Origin: Xanthomonas hortorum pv. cynarae
GTDB lineage: Bacteria > Pseudomonadota > Gammaproteobacteria > Xanthomonadales > Xanthomonadaceae
DNA length: 64,000 nt
Reading direction: 5' to 3'
Assembly (NCBI RefSeq): GCF_002939985.1
Contig: NZ_MDFM01000013.1
Location: 81,506 to 145,505, forward strand
The notes beneath the pieces were generated by a model. That model saw nothing but the letters and a program-made list of their open reading frames with translations, ran no database searches and had not been told where the DNA came from. Below are positions 19,117 through 27,415 of the stretch, piece by piece (positions within the stretch are counted from its first letter, which is position 1; every line of letters starts with the position of its first letter). A program made the translations under genes and the position numbers.

Positions 19117-19190
19117 GCGTGCTTGTAACGGGCGTGCTTGTAACGGGCGTGCTTGTCACGCGCATGTTCGTAGTGAGCGTGTGCGTGATG
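19116..19190 (+). repeat. Five degenerate 15-bp tandem repeats overlapping the amidohydrolase stop
   Basis: Units of the type GGCGTGCTTGTAACG start at 19116, 19131 and 19146 with one or two differences, followed by two more diverged units (19161, 19176). The first base of the array is the last base of the stop codon. The unit length is a multiple of three. Confidence 0.75.
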
Positions 19191-19285
19191 TGCTGCACCG
19201 CTGCCCACGCAGGAAGGGGGATTGCGCCGCGCGGCGCCACCCTTACAGAGAGCACACACGGCTGTCATCTGGCAGGCACCCCCTG

Positions 19286-19699
19286 ATGCCGATGTCCCCA
19301 CGCGCACGCGTGCTCTACCTGCTGCTCGCACTCGCCGTGCTGCTGATCGAAGTGGCGATCGGCGCCGGTCGGCTCGGTGGGCCGTGGGTGCGCGGCAGCC
19401 TGGGCGATGTGTTGGCAGTGATCCTGGTCTACTGCGGATTGCGCGGTGTGCTTGCGCTCTCACCGCGTTGGGCGGCGCCGCTGGCGGTGGCGACCGGGTG
19501 CGTGATCGAAGGCTTGCAGGCGATCCATCTGGCCGACCGGCTCGGCCTGCGTCCCGGCAGCGCCGCAGCTATCGCGCTCGGCAACACCGCCACCCTGCAC
19601 GATCTGGCGATGTATCTGGTTGGCGGTGGCGTGGCGTACATTGGCGATGTGCTGTCATGCCGTGTCGCTGCGTCTTCCGGGCGACATCCGCAGCAGTGA
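19286..19699 (+). CDS. DUF2809 family membrane protein
   Basis: A 137-residue inner-membrane protein with about four hydrophobic helices (roughly 8-27, 37-55, 60-77 and 105-125). GGPWVRGSLGDVLAVILVYCGLR is the recognisable DUF2809 element, and LGNTATLHDLAMYLVGG ends the domain. Function is unknown for the family. The ATG at 19286 is followed by a second at 19292; either would do. A hypothetical GRAM-like gene follows by about 110 bp. It could be expressed from the amidohydrolase promoter, but the 170-bp gap with tandem repeats argues for its own. Confidence 0.75.
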   Translation: MPMSPRARVLYLLLALAVLLIEVAIGAGRLGGPWVRGSLGDVLAVILVYCGLRGVLALSPRWAAPLAVATGCVIEGLQAIHLADRLGLRPGSAAAIALGNTATLHDLAMYLVGGGVAYIGDVLSCRVAASSGRHPQQ

Positions 19700-19810
19700 T
19701 GCACTCCCCCGGGTCTACCGTATGTCTTGCGTTTCACCATCGGCACTGATCGAAACAGTCGCGGCCTTGCACCGGCAGACGCGGCCGATCTGCATGGCAG
19801 GGGTACCGCG

Positions 19811-20164
19811 GTGACCTCGCTGTTCCAGGGCAGCGGATTGCGCTCGATCGATCGCGTCGTGCTGCGCCAGGCACCCGCCAATCTGCAACGTGGTCTGGAA
19901 GCGGTGGGCGGGCGCTTGATCCTCACTGCCGATGCGCTGCACTTTCAGCCGCATGCCCTCAATATCCAGACCCAGTCGTTGACCGTGCATCTGGCGCAGA
20001 TCGAGGCGATGCAACTGCGCTGGACACGCTTGTTCGGCTTGCTGCCGGTTGCGCCGACCTCGCTGGTGGTTCAACTGGACGATGGCGGCGAACATCGCTT
20101 CGTGATCGGCAAACGCGAACAGTGGGTGCTGGCGATCCAGTCGGCGCGCGACGCGCTGCACTGA
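19811..20164 (+). CDS. Hypothetical small protein, possible GRAM/bacterial-PH fold
   Basis: A 117-residue protein with a proposed GTG start at 19811 (VTSLFQGSGL); a TTG at 19727 would add 28 unconvincing residues. The segment GRLILTADALHFQPHALN, then a short helix with HLAQIEAMQLR, and SLVVQLDDGGEHRFVIGKREQW resemble a GRAM/PH beta-barrel with its closing helix. That would suggest lipid or protein binding at the membrane, but this is fold-level inference only. No signal peptide or membrane segment is visible. Confidence 0.5.
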   Translation: MTSLFQGSGLRSIDRVVLRQAPANLQRGLEAVGGRLILTADALHFQPHALNIQTQSLTVHLAQIEAMQLRWTRLFGLLPVAPTSLVVQLDDGGEHRFVIGKREQWVLAIQSARDALH

Positions 20165-20371
20165 CGCATGTCACCGCAGTGAAATGCAGGCAGCACCGTC
20201 CATCGGTCGCTTCGCGCCTCCAGGTTGCAGACAGAGAGCGTGACCTCCACTGCGTTTCGGCACGCCACTTCGAACAGGGCGCACGCTCTGTACGCGTGGT
20301 CATCGTTGTCGCTGTCCAGCTCGCCTAGCATCGCGCGTCGGCATCACAACGCGCCCCACTCGGAGATCGAT

Positions 20372-21979
20372 ATGCCCCGCCCTACCCTGCGCATCCTGGC
20401 ATGCGCACTGTTGTTCTACGGCAGCGTCAACGCACCTGCCATGGCGGCCTTCGGCGTGACCCGCAGCGGTGATCGCTTCATCGTGGACACCGGCGCCCAA
20501 CTGGTGTTTTCGGTCAACGCCGGCAATGGCGATATCGTGTCGATGCGTTATCGCGACAACGAGTTGCAGACCACCGAGTCCAAGGGAACGCAGCTGGCCT
20601 CGGGGCTGGGTAGCGCCAGCGTGGAGGCGCGCACGGTGGGTGGGGCGATCGTGGTCTCGGCCAGGGCCGGCGACCTGACCCAGTACTACATTGCACGCAC
20701 AGGCCGCAACGCGATCTACATGGCAACCTATGCACCGGCACTGTCGAAGGTCGGCGGCGAAGAGCTACGCTTCGTCACCCGCTTGAATGTCGCCAAGCTG
20801 CCGAATGCACAGCAGGAACCCGATTCCAACGTGGGCACGCCGGTCGAGAGCGAGGATGTGTTCTTGCTGCCGGATGGACGCACCAGTTCCAAGTTCTACT
20901 CGGCACGCCGCATGATCGACGACAAGGTGCATGGGGTCAGCGGTTCGGGGGTTGCGGCGTTCATGCTGATGGGCAATCGCGAGCGCAGTTCCGGCGGGCC
21001 GTTTTTCAAGGACATCGCCACGCAAAAAACCCGCGTGACGCATGAACTCTACAACTACATGTATTCCGACCATACCCAGACCGAGGCGTTTCGCGGCGGT
21101 TTCCACGGCGTGTACGGGCTGCTGTTCACCGATGGCGGTGCGCCCTCCAGCGCGCAACTGGACACCAGCTTTGTCGACGCCAGCCTGGGCCTGAGCGGTT
21201 ATCTCGCCGATGCCGGGCGCGGTGCGGTGAGCGGCCGCGTCAGCGGCGTGTTGTCCGGCCAACCCGCCGTGATTGGCCTGCGCAGCGACCAGGCGCAGTA
21301 CTGGGCCACGGCCAATGGCAGCGGCGACTACCAGCTTGCCGGTGTGCGCCCGGGACGCTATCGCATGACGCTCTACCAGAACGAACTGGAAGTGGCCCAA
21401 CGCGATGTCGAAGTGTTTGCCAATGCGACGGCGCAAGCCGCGCTACAGGCAGTGGCATTGGCGGGCACGCCGAAGTGGCAGATCGGCGTTGCCGATGGCA
21501 CGCCCGCCGGTTTCCGGCATGCAGACCTGTTGCCGCGCGCGCATCCCTCCGACAAACGCATGAGCTGGGTACCGGTCACCTACACCGTTGGCTCCAGCAG
21601 TGTGAGCAGCTTTCCGGCGGTGCAGTGGCGCAGCTTCAACACGCCGAACCGCATCGACTTCACCTTGGCGGCCAATGAAGTGCGTGGCTACCGCCTGCGT
21701 ATCTTCGTACCACTGAGCCAGGTCAGCGCGCGTCCGCAGATCAGCGTCAATGCGCGCTGGAATGGACCGCTACCGGCCACACCCAACCAACCCAAGACGC
21801 GCGCCATCACCCGTGGCACCACGCGCGGCAACAACACGTTGTACGAGGTGGATATTCCTGCCTCGGCGCTGCAGGCCGGCAGCAACCGCATCGAGATCGG
21901 CGTCGCCTCCGGATCGCCGGACGATGGCTTCCTCAGCCCGGCGTTCGTGTTCGACAGCATCCAGCTGGTGGCGATGTAA
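20372..21979 (+). CDS. Secreted rhamnogalacturonan lyase (PL4 family)
   Basis: A 535-residue exported polysaccharide lyase. A signal peptide (1-26, ending APAMA) is followed by the N-terminal catalytic beta-sandwich beginning FGVTRSGDRFIVDTGAQLVF and containing SKGTQLASGLGSASVE, hallmarks of PL4. A fibronectin-III-like middle domain (about 295-365: VSGRVSG to AGVRPGRYRMTLYQ) and a C-terminal jelly-roll carbohydrate-binding domain (about 370-535) complete the usual three-domain layout. It would cleave the rhamnose-galacturonate backbone of pectin by beta-elimination in the plant apoplast. The ATG at 20372, eight nt after CGGAG, directly precedes the signal peptide. Convergent with the GH12 pair, it makes a small cell-wall-degrading cluster. 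Confidence 0.85.
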   Translation: MPRPTLRILACALLFYGSVNAPAMAAFGVTRSGDRFIVDTGAQLVFSVNAGNGDIVSMRYRDNELQTTESKGTQLASGLGSASVEARTVGGAIVVSARAGDLTQYYIARTGRNAIYMATYAPALSKVGGEELRFVTRLNVAKLPNAQQEPDSNVGTPVESEDVFLLPDGRTSSKFYSARRMIDDKVHGVSGSGVAAFMLMGNRERSSGGPFFKDIATQKTRVTHELYNYMYSDHTQTEAFRGGFHGVYGLLFTDGGAPSSAQLDTSFVDASLGLSGYLADAGRGAVSGRVSGVLSGQPAVIGLRSDQAQYWATANGSGDYQLAGVRPGRYRMTLYQNELEVAQRDVEVFANATAQAALQAVALAGTPKWQIGVADGTPAGFRHADLLPRAHPSDKRMSWVPVTYTVGSSSVSSFPAVQWRSFNTPNRIDFTLAANEVRGYRLRIFVPLSQVSARPQISVNARWNGPLPATPNQPKTRAITRGTTRGNNTLYEVDIPASALQAGSNRIEIGVASGSPDDGFLSPAFVFDSIQLVAM

Positions 21980-21992
21980 GGCACCTGCCCCT

Positions 21993-22028
21993 GCCACCCA
22001 CCGCGCACAGACACGTGCGGTGGGTGGC
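21993..22028. terminator. Perfect 12-bp hairpin at a convergent junction
   Basis: GCCACCCACCGC pairs exactly with GCGGTGGGTGGC around a 12-nt loop that can add more pairs. It sits 14 bp after the PL4 stop, before the GH12 gene on the other strand. There is no U-tract on either side, so termination is inferred from stability and position. Confidence 0.6.
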
Positions 22029-22181
22029 ACAGCTCAGGAACGACGACACACGACCACCGAGCAGCGCATCGAATGCGCCTGACCGCTGATTGCAATCGGC
22101 CCATGCGATCCCTGCGCCAGAGTCCGCGGGAGCATGCCGCTTCCAGCTGCCGACTACACAACAGATCGTTGATCGCCGCGC

Positions 22182-22979
22182 TTATTTGGCGGTGATCGCC
22201 CCACTCAGCGACACCGAACCCATCCCGCCGGTGACTTCGAAGCCGCCCTCCACCACCTGCAGATACAACGCGTTGCTGTAACGGCCATCGCCGCCACGCA
22301 ACTCCTGCAGCCTGGTCAAGAACGCCTTGACGTCCGCAGTGAGATGGCCCTTTGCCGGCAACGCGTTGCTGTTACCGGCAGTGCCATGCGGAATGAAGGT
22401 GTACACGTAATAGCCTGCAGCGGAGTTATTGCCTTCCCACAGGTCATAGGTGACGCCGCCGGAGGTGATGGCATTGGCGGTGGTCAGCGTACCCAGCGGA
22501 TAGGAATTGTTGGCGCCCCAGATCATCACTTCCAGCTGCGGGTCGCCCTTGCTGGCGTCCTTGCGGAAGAACAGATCGTAGGCAAAGTCACCGGTCTGCC
22601 CGCTGCCGCTGGTGGTGAACGCCACTGCGCCGCTCAGGCTGCCGATCTTGGACACCTGATGCGGAAAGTAGCTGTCGGTGGCCGGGTTCATGGTGTAGTG
22701 CCAACCGCGGCAAATGGCCGGATAGCCATACAACGTTCCGCTGGGCAGGTTGTAGGTCACGATCATGCTCGGCGTACTGCCCGAGCCGAAGCTCGCCTTG
22801 ATGTTGTTGTTCTTGTCGTTGAAATTATTGTTGTAGGCGTACTGCGTGCCGTAGACCTTGGTCTCGCCGGTAGCGGCGCTGGCGCTGGATGCGACCAGCA
22901 CCAAGGCCAACGCCACAGCGCGCGGCAACCGGTTGGAACCAGCGGACGTCAGCGAACGGAAGCTGTTGTGCAACTGCAT
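22182..22979 (-). CDS. Secreted GH12 endoglucanase/xyloglucanase, first of tandem pair
   Basis: A 265-residue exported glycoside hydrolase of family 12 (clan GH-C jelly roll). The signal peptide ends ASSASA (about residue 35). The nucleophile is Glu150 in QLEVMIWG and the acid/base is most likely Glu248 in GGFEVTGG. YGYPAICRGWH and DLWEGNNSAAGYYVYTFIP line the cleft. The family acts on beta-1,4-glucan or xyloglucan, both plant wall targets, outside the cell. It lies 238 bp downstream of a second GH12 gene with the same motifs, a clear tandem duplication with considerable divergence. The long gap suggests a separate promoter. Confidence 0.9.
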   Translation of the reverse strand: MQLHNSFRSLTSAGSNRLPRAVALALVLVASSASAATGETKVYGTQYAYNNNFNDKNNNIKASFGSGSTPSMIVTYNLPSGTLYGYPAICRGWHYTMNPATDSYFPHQVSKIGSLSGAVAFTTSGSGQTGDFAYDLFFRKDASKGDPQLEVMIWGANNSYPLGTLTTANAITSGGVTYDLWEGNNSAAGYYVYTFIPHGTAGNSNALPAKGHLTADVKAFLTRLQELRGGDGRYSNALYLQVVEGGFEVTGGMGSVSLSGAITAK

Positions 22980-23217
22980 GGGGTGGACTCCGATGATGGA
23001 TGGATAAACGTTCGTCCACCAGCGTGCAGCGCAACGCGCCGAGCGGTGAACGAACGACCATTACGCATCCGGCGCCATCGCCGCATTGGCGTCACTGGCA
23101 ACGGACACCCTCGCGCTGACGGGGCGAGGACGTGGCCATCCCTGCAGACCGATCACCGTGGCCCCGTCCGATGCGCGGCGCATGCATGCGCCGCGCACAA
23201 GACCACGTTATTGCAGC

Positions 23218-24033
23218 TTACTGTGCGTCGAGTGTGGCGCTGACCTTGGCCCAGCCATTGCCGCGCACCACTTCAAAACCCGCTTCGACCGCATGCAGAT
23301 ACATGCTGTTGTTGTAGCGCCCATCCTTGGACCGGTTGGTCTGCAGCCAGGTGAGGAACGGCTTGGCATCCACGTTGAGGCTGCCGCTGGTCTTGAGCGT
23401 GGGCTGGCCGGCAGTGCCGGTCGGGATGAAGGTGTAGACGTAGTAGCCGGCACCGGAGTTGAAGCCTTCCCACAGGTCGAAGGTGCGTCCACCGGCAGTG
23501 ATCACATTACTCGCGGTCAGCGTGCCGATCGGCCAGGAGTTGTGGTCGCCCCAGATCATCACTTCCAGCTGCGGATTGCCCTTGGCGGTATCCCAACGAA
23601 AGAAGATGTCGTAGGCAAAATCGCCGGCCAGATTGCTGCCGCCCGCGCTATAGGTGAACTTGAGCGGGATCTTGCTCAGCGAGGAAATCTGCTTCGGGAA
23701 CAAGGTGTCGCTGGTCGGATTCCAGTCGTAATGCCAGCCGCGCACGATCGCCGGGTAGCCGTAGAGGTTGTAGTCGGCGAAGTTGAAGGTCACGGTCAAC
23801 TCCGGCGTGCTGCCGGTACCGAAGGTGCCCTGGATAATGTTGTTGGGATCGTTGAAATTGTTCACCCACGCATAGTGGTTGCCGAAGATCTTGTAGGGCC
23901 CGGCCAGTGCCGCCGGCGCGAGCGCCACCAGACCGATTGCCAATGCTGCTTTCCACCAGCGCGATGCGCGCCGCCGCATGGTCGGCGCCTGCGCACCGGT
24001 GTGAGTGAGGGTGCTGGATTGGCTGTTGTGCAT
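23218..24033 (-). CDS. Secreted GH12 endoglucanase/xyloglucanase, second of tandem pair
   Basis: A 271-residue GH12 protein. A long signal region has a basic stretch MRRRASRWWK (19-28), then a hydrophobic core and cleavage after APAALA (about residue 44). The nucleophile is Glu157 in QLEVMIWG and the acid/base Glu254 in AGFEVVRGNG. YNLYGYPAIVRGWHYDWNP matches its neighbour closely. The ATG at 24033 was chosen because GGAGAG lies 5 nt upstream and an earlier frame start adds unrelated residues. A second in-frame ATG at codon 19 would shorten the n-region and is also possible. It is transcribed first of the pair, divergent from the degV-family gene. Confidence 0.9.
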   Translation of the reverse strand: MHNSQSSTLTHTGAQAPTMRRRASRWWKAALAIGLVALAPAALAGPYKIFGNHYAWVNNFNDPNNIIQGTFGTGSTPELTVTFNFADYNLYGYPAIVRGWHYDWNPTSDTLFPKQISSLSKIPLKFTYSAGGSNLAGDFAYDIFFRWDTAKGNPQLEVMIWGDHNSWPIGTLTASNVITAGGRTFDLWEGFNSGAGYYVYTFIPTGTAGQPTLKTSGSLNVDAKPFLTWLQTNRSKDGRYNNSMYLHAVEAGFEVVRGNGWAKVSATLDAQ

Positions 24034-24519
24034 TTGACTCTCCGTGTGGGTTCCGCGCGGCAACGCCAGTACGGCGTTGTCGAAAACCGCCTTGCAGCGG
24101 TGGCGTCGGACCCTAGCAGCGCCGTTGTGAGCGGAGCTATAGCGATTCCGGCAGCCCTCGCTCGCCATGCACCATAGCAGGTGCTATCTGGCACGCGAAG
24201 CGTGCGCGAGTCCTCAGTTTGTGTTCGTTATCGGCTGCCAGCAGGATGTATCAGTCAGAAGGCACACAACGCCGCGATCAGGAATGGTGCAGAGCCGCAT
24301 CACGCGCAGGCAGCGATTGCGCCACACAAGCGATCGCTTGTGCATGCCCTGCACGATGCATCTGTGGCTGCTGCCTGTCGTCACTGGCCGCTGCATCACG
24401 CCGATGAACGCGTCACCTTGCACCACGACAGCGACGCGCCAGGCGATAGTCCTACGCGCCACGGCCGTTTTGCGATAGCGTTCGCACTACAGACGACGCA
24501 ACAGCCGAAGGGGGCGACG
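24034..24519. other. Divergent intergenic region, GH12 / degV
   Basis: 486 bp that must carry promoters for both directions. A perfect 6-bp inverted repeat, ATAGCA-GG-TGCTAT, lies at 24175-24188 and could be an operator half-site pair. No PIP box, repeat element or credible small gene was seen. Confidence 0.35.
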
Positions 24520-25462
24520 ATGCGCATCGGAATCGTGGTGGACAGTGCGTGCGATCTGCCGCAGGACTTCATCCAACGCAATAACGTCATCGTGCTGCCG
24601 ATCAGCGTACGCATCGGCGAAGCAGTGCTGGCCGATCACCGCGATGAAGAGGCCACGCTGAGCTTCCTGCACGCGCATGTGGCCGAGCGCGGTCACGAGG
24701 CGGAGACCACACCGTTCTCGGTCAATCAGATCCGCGATCTGTTCCTGCAGCGGCTGGTCATCGATTATGACCACGTGTTCTGCCTGACCATCTCCAAGCT
24801 GCGCAGCCAGATCTTCGATAACGCCATGCAGGCCAGCTTCGCGATCCTCAACGACTACAAGCCGATCCGCCAGGCGGCCGGCCATACCTCGCCGTTCGCA
24901 CTGCGCGTGATCGATACGCTCAACCTGTTCGCCGGCCAAGGCATCACTGCGGTGGAGGCGGTGCGTCTGCGCGAGCAGGGCCAGGGCGTGGCGGCCATTC
25001 GCGCCCGGCTCGAGCAGCTGTCCGAACACACTTACGGCTACATGATTCCGCGCGATCTCTATTACCTGCGTGCGCGTGCCCGCACCAAGGGCGATCGCAG
25101 CGTGGGCTTGATCAGCCGCGTTGGGCAGTGCGCTGGATATCAAGCCGGTGCTGCGCGCGTATCGCGGCGTCACTGAACCGGTCGCCAAGTTGAAGGGCTT
25201 CGAGTCATCCGCAGAGAAGCTGTTCGGCTTCACCGTGCGCAAGCTCCGCGAGGGCTTGATGACGCCCACCGTATGCGTAGGTTACGGCGGCGAGCTGACC
25301 GAGTTGCACGCCCTGCCCGGCTACGCAGCCTTGCAGGCCGCCTGCCAGAGCCACGGTGTGGAATTGTTCGAAAGCATGATGAGCCTGACCGGCATGGTCA
25401 ACGTGGGCAAGGGCGCACTGGCAGTGGCATTTGCGGCCGAGCCGCATAATTTTTCTGCCTGA
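24520..25462 (+). pseudogene. DegV-family fatty-acid-binding protein gene, frameshifted
   Basis: The first frame (24520 to a stop at 25174-25176) encodes a normal DegV N-domain: MRIGIVVDSACDLPQDFI, then TTPFSVNQI, HVFCLTISKLRSQIF and LRVIDTLNLFAGQG. At about 25117-25125 the reading frame changes. The other frame continues with GSALDIKPVLRAYRG, EPVAKLKGFESSAEKLF and VNVGKGALAVAF to a stop at 25462, restoring a full-length family member of about 313 residues. The join reads LISR in one frame and LGSALD in the other, where relatives have LIS-AALGSALD. This fits loss of two bases in the GC-rich AGCCGCG stretch. AAGGGGG precedes the ATG. It could be a real mutation or a sequencing error. Confidence 0.8.
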
Positions 25463-25604
25463 AGCATGGTAGGTCGATGGCTTTGCAGCCAAGCGGCAGC
25501 GCTATCGCCTTGCAACTGATTCGTCTACATCGTGCAATCAGCTTACGGCTACAGAGATAATGTCGAATCGTTTAGATGTATTCAAAAGCTGAGTCATTCG
25601 AGGG

Positions 25605-25711
25605 CGCGGTGCCCTCACCGCTCGCGGGACACGCCGCAAGTACGTCCCTGTAGGCTCGGTGGCGGCATCCATGCCGCCACACGGTCCCGCAATCGGCGAG
25701 GACACCGCACC
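25605..25711 (+). repeat. Palindromic repeat family A, copy 5
   Basis: A full 107-bp element with intact inner stem. The core has one change (TCCCTGTAGG for TCCATGTAGG). It lies 140 bp after the degV-family stop. Confidence 0.9.
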
Positions 25712-25768
25712 GGGGAATTTACAGGTTGCTTTGCTGAAAACCCTGCACACCGACCATCTCGACTGGTC

Positions 25769-25868
25769 CTTGTCCGCCCACCGTCGCGGGACCTTACGCG
25801 GCATGGATGCCGCGTAAGAGCCTACACGGACGTACTTGCGGCGTGTCCCGCGATGGTGGGCGGGCAAG
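25769..25868 (-). repeat. Palindromic repeat family B, copy 6
   Basis: A full 100-bp element, 57 bp from A copy 5, with a perfect inner stem CTTACGCGGCAT-GG-ATGCCGCGTAAG. It is followed by the best preserved tRNA-like tail of the window. Confidence 0.9.
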
Positions 25869-25884
25869 GGCCCACAGCCAAGCT

Positions 25885-25919
25885 ACAGATCAGCCGCTCT
25901 ACAACTGAGCTATCCCCAC
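25885..25919 (-). other. tRNA 5'-half-like sequence in the tail of repeat B
   Basis: On the minus strand it reads a 7-base acceptor-like GTGGGGA, TA, a D-arm GCTC-AGTTGTA-GAGC, then GGCTGATCTGTAG resembling an anticodon stem and loop of the Thr(UGU) type. It matches box A (TAGCTCAGTTG). No T-arm or 3' acceptor strand follows, so it is a fragment and not a functional tRNA gene. More degraded versions lie beside the B copies at 10091, 10565, 53030, 53424, 59191 and, inverted, 3053. Confidence 0.55.
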
Positions 25920-26108
25920 TGGCCAACCACTCCAGAACAACCGAGAGTTGGCGTCATAGCGTCATATAGACGCAATCGAATGCTGAGGTCAAAAGCTTGG
26001 TTCCAAGTAGAAGTGGGTCGCAGAGAGCTACATGCCTGCACACCTGTCGACGGAATACTCACCGCCGCTGCACTAACGTGCCAACGTCATCCACCAGAGT
26101 CTTCGCAC

Positions 26109-26447
26109 ATGCCCGTCAGCTATTCGATCAGCCTGCCCGACCCCAAGCTCGCCCGCGGCAGCGATGCGAGCGTGAGCTTCAGCGCCCATGGCGCCGAGGC
26201 CTTTGCCGAACAGCTGCAGGCCGCCCTGCGCGACCCGGCCTGGTTCGATCGCTGGCGCCAGCTGCAGGCCGACCCGGACGCGGTGGATCCCAGCCTCGGC
26301 GTGACCGATCCCTCGGCCACGGTCACCGGCAAGCAGGGCGACCTGCGGATCGATCTGGTCGCCACCACCAGCATCCCCGGCGACCTGCTCAAACAGCGCA
26401 TGCAGGCGCTGGCCGGACATCACTGGGAACTGCGCGACGTGCGTTGA
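26109..26447 (+). CDS. Conserved-looking hypothetical protein
   Basis: A 112-residue soluble acidic protein that I do not recognise. It starts MPVSYSISLPDPKLARGSDA, has a helical middle (AEAFAEQLQAALRDPAWFDRWRQLQ) and ends in a strand-rich part (GDLRIDLVATTSIPGDLLKQR, HHWELRDVR). There is no signal peptide, membrane segment or metal motif. Codon use with strong third-position GC, and a perfect hairpin right after the stop, support it as a real gene. It is flanked by the repeat module upstream and convergent with the EamA gene downstream. Confidence 0.65.
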   Translation: MPVSYSISLPDPKLARGSDASVSFSAHGAEAFAEQLQAALRDPAWFDRWRQLQADPDAVDPSLGVTDPSATVTGKQGDLRIDLVATTSIPGDLLKQRMQALAGHHWELRDVR

Positions 26448-26454
26448 AGCTCGC

Positions 26455-26481
26455 TGCCGCCGCGCGTAAGGCGCGGCGGCA
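26455..26481. terminator. Bidirectional hairpin terminator, 11-bp perfect stem
   Basis: TGCCGCCGCGC pairs perfectly with GCGCGGCGGCA around a 5-nt loop. It fills the 41-bp gap between two convergent genes, 8 bp from each stop codon. There is no U-tract. Confidence 0.7.
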
Positions 26482-26488
26482 ACTCCAC

Positions 26489-27415
26489 TCAGGTCAGCGC
26501 GCTGTCCGCCACCCGCCGCGGCCAACGCCACTTCAGATTCACCGCCAGCGTCCCGATCACGATCAACGCCAGGCCCAGCCATTGCACCGGTACCAGCGCG
26601 TGGCCGTAGAGCAGATAGTCCAGCAACAGCGTGACCAGCGGATAGACGAACGCCAGTACCGCAATCGTGGCCACGTGCAGATGGCGATAGGACGAATAGA
26701 ACAGCACATACACGATACCGCTGTGGATCACGCCCAGGCCCACCAGCCACAGCCAATGCAGGCCTGGATGCAGCGCGGCGCCACTGGAAAACCCTGCCAG
26801 CAATAAGGTGCCGACCCAGCATTGGACGGTCACCACGGCCAGTGGCCGCTCGCGGCTGATGCGGCGCGACATCAGCAACGACGCCCCGCACAGCAATGCC
26901 GCCAGCAAGGTGAGCGCGATCCCGATCAGATAACCGCGATCGGCCGCCTGCCAGAGCCGCGCCGGATCGGCCGAACAGGCCACACCGACGAATGCCAGAA
27001 ACGTCCAGCCCAGATCGACACGCCGCGTGCGCTCGCCCTGCAGCAATGCAGCAAGGATCAACATCACGAACGGAAACACGTGGTAGACCATCGTCGCCAC
27101 ACCGATCGACGAGCGCGCCATGCCGGCGAACAACGCCACCCAGTTCAGCACCAGCAACACACCGCTGATGACCGCATCGCGCAACAGCGCACGCTCGCGC
27201 CACAGGCCGCGCAGCTGCCCACCGATCAAACCGCACACCGTCAGAAACAGCGCACCGAACAGGCAGCGGTAGAACACCGCAGTCACCGGATCCTGCCCGC
27301 TTTCGTGCACAAACACGCCCACCGACCCGATCAACACTTCGGCCACCAGCAATTGCCAGATTGCACGTCGCGCAGCGCCCGCCGAGGTCGCTTGAGCAGA
27401 CAAGGACACGCTCAT
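26489..27415 (-). CDS. EamA-family (DMT superfamily) transporter
   Basis: A 308-residue integral inner-membrane protein with ten hydrophobic segments arranged as two EamA repeats. The first starts AIWQLLVAEVLIGSVGVFVH and the second starts GYLIGIALTLLAALLCGASL. LVPVQWLGLALIVIGTLAVN closes the second repeat. Such carriers export amino acids, metabolites or drugs; the cargo is unknown. Its ATG overlaps the phzF-like stop by four bases (ATGA), so the two are co-translated. The operon diverges from a MocR regulator, which probably controls it. Confidence 0.85.
   Translation of the reverse strand: MSVSLSAQATSAGAARRAIWQLLVAEVLIGSVGVFVHESGQDPVTAVFYRCLFGALFLTVCGLIGGQLRGLWRERALLRDAVISGVLLVLNWVALFAGMARSSIGVATMVYHVFPFVMLILAALLQGERTRRVDLGWTFLAFVGVACSADPARLWQAADRGYLIGIALTLLAALLCGASLLMSRRISRERPLAVVTVQCWVGTLLLAGFSSGAALHPGLHWLWLVGLGVIHSGIVYVLFYSSYRHLHVATIAVLAFVYPLVTLLLDYLLYGHALVPVQWLGLALIVIGTLAVNLKWRWPRRVADSALT

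Noticed and set aside
20170..24519. PIP boxes (TTCGB-N15-TTCGB) for HrpX control of the wall-degrading enzymes
   Set aside because: No pair with correct spacing was found by eye before the PL4 or GH12 genes.
25885..25925. A functional tRNA gene on the minus strand
   Set aside because: Only the 5' half is recognisable. There is no T-arm (GTTCGA type) and no matching 3' acceptor strand.
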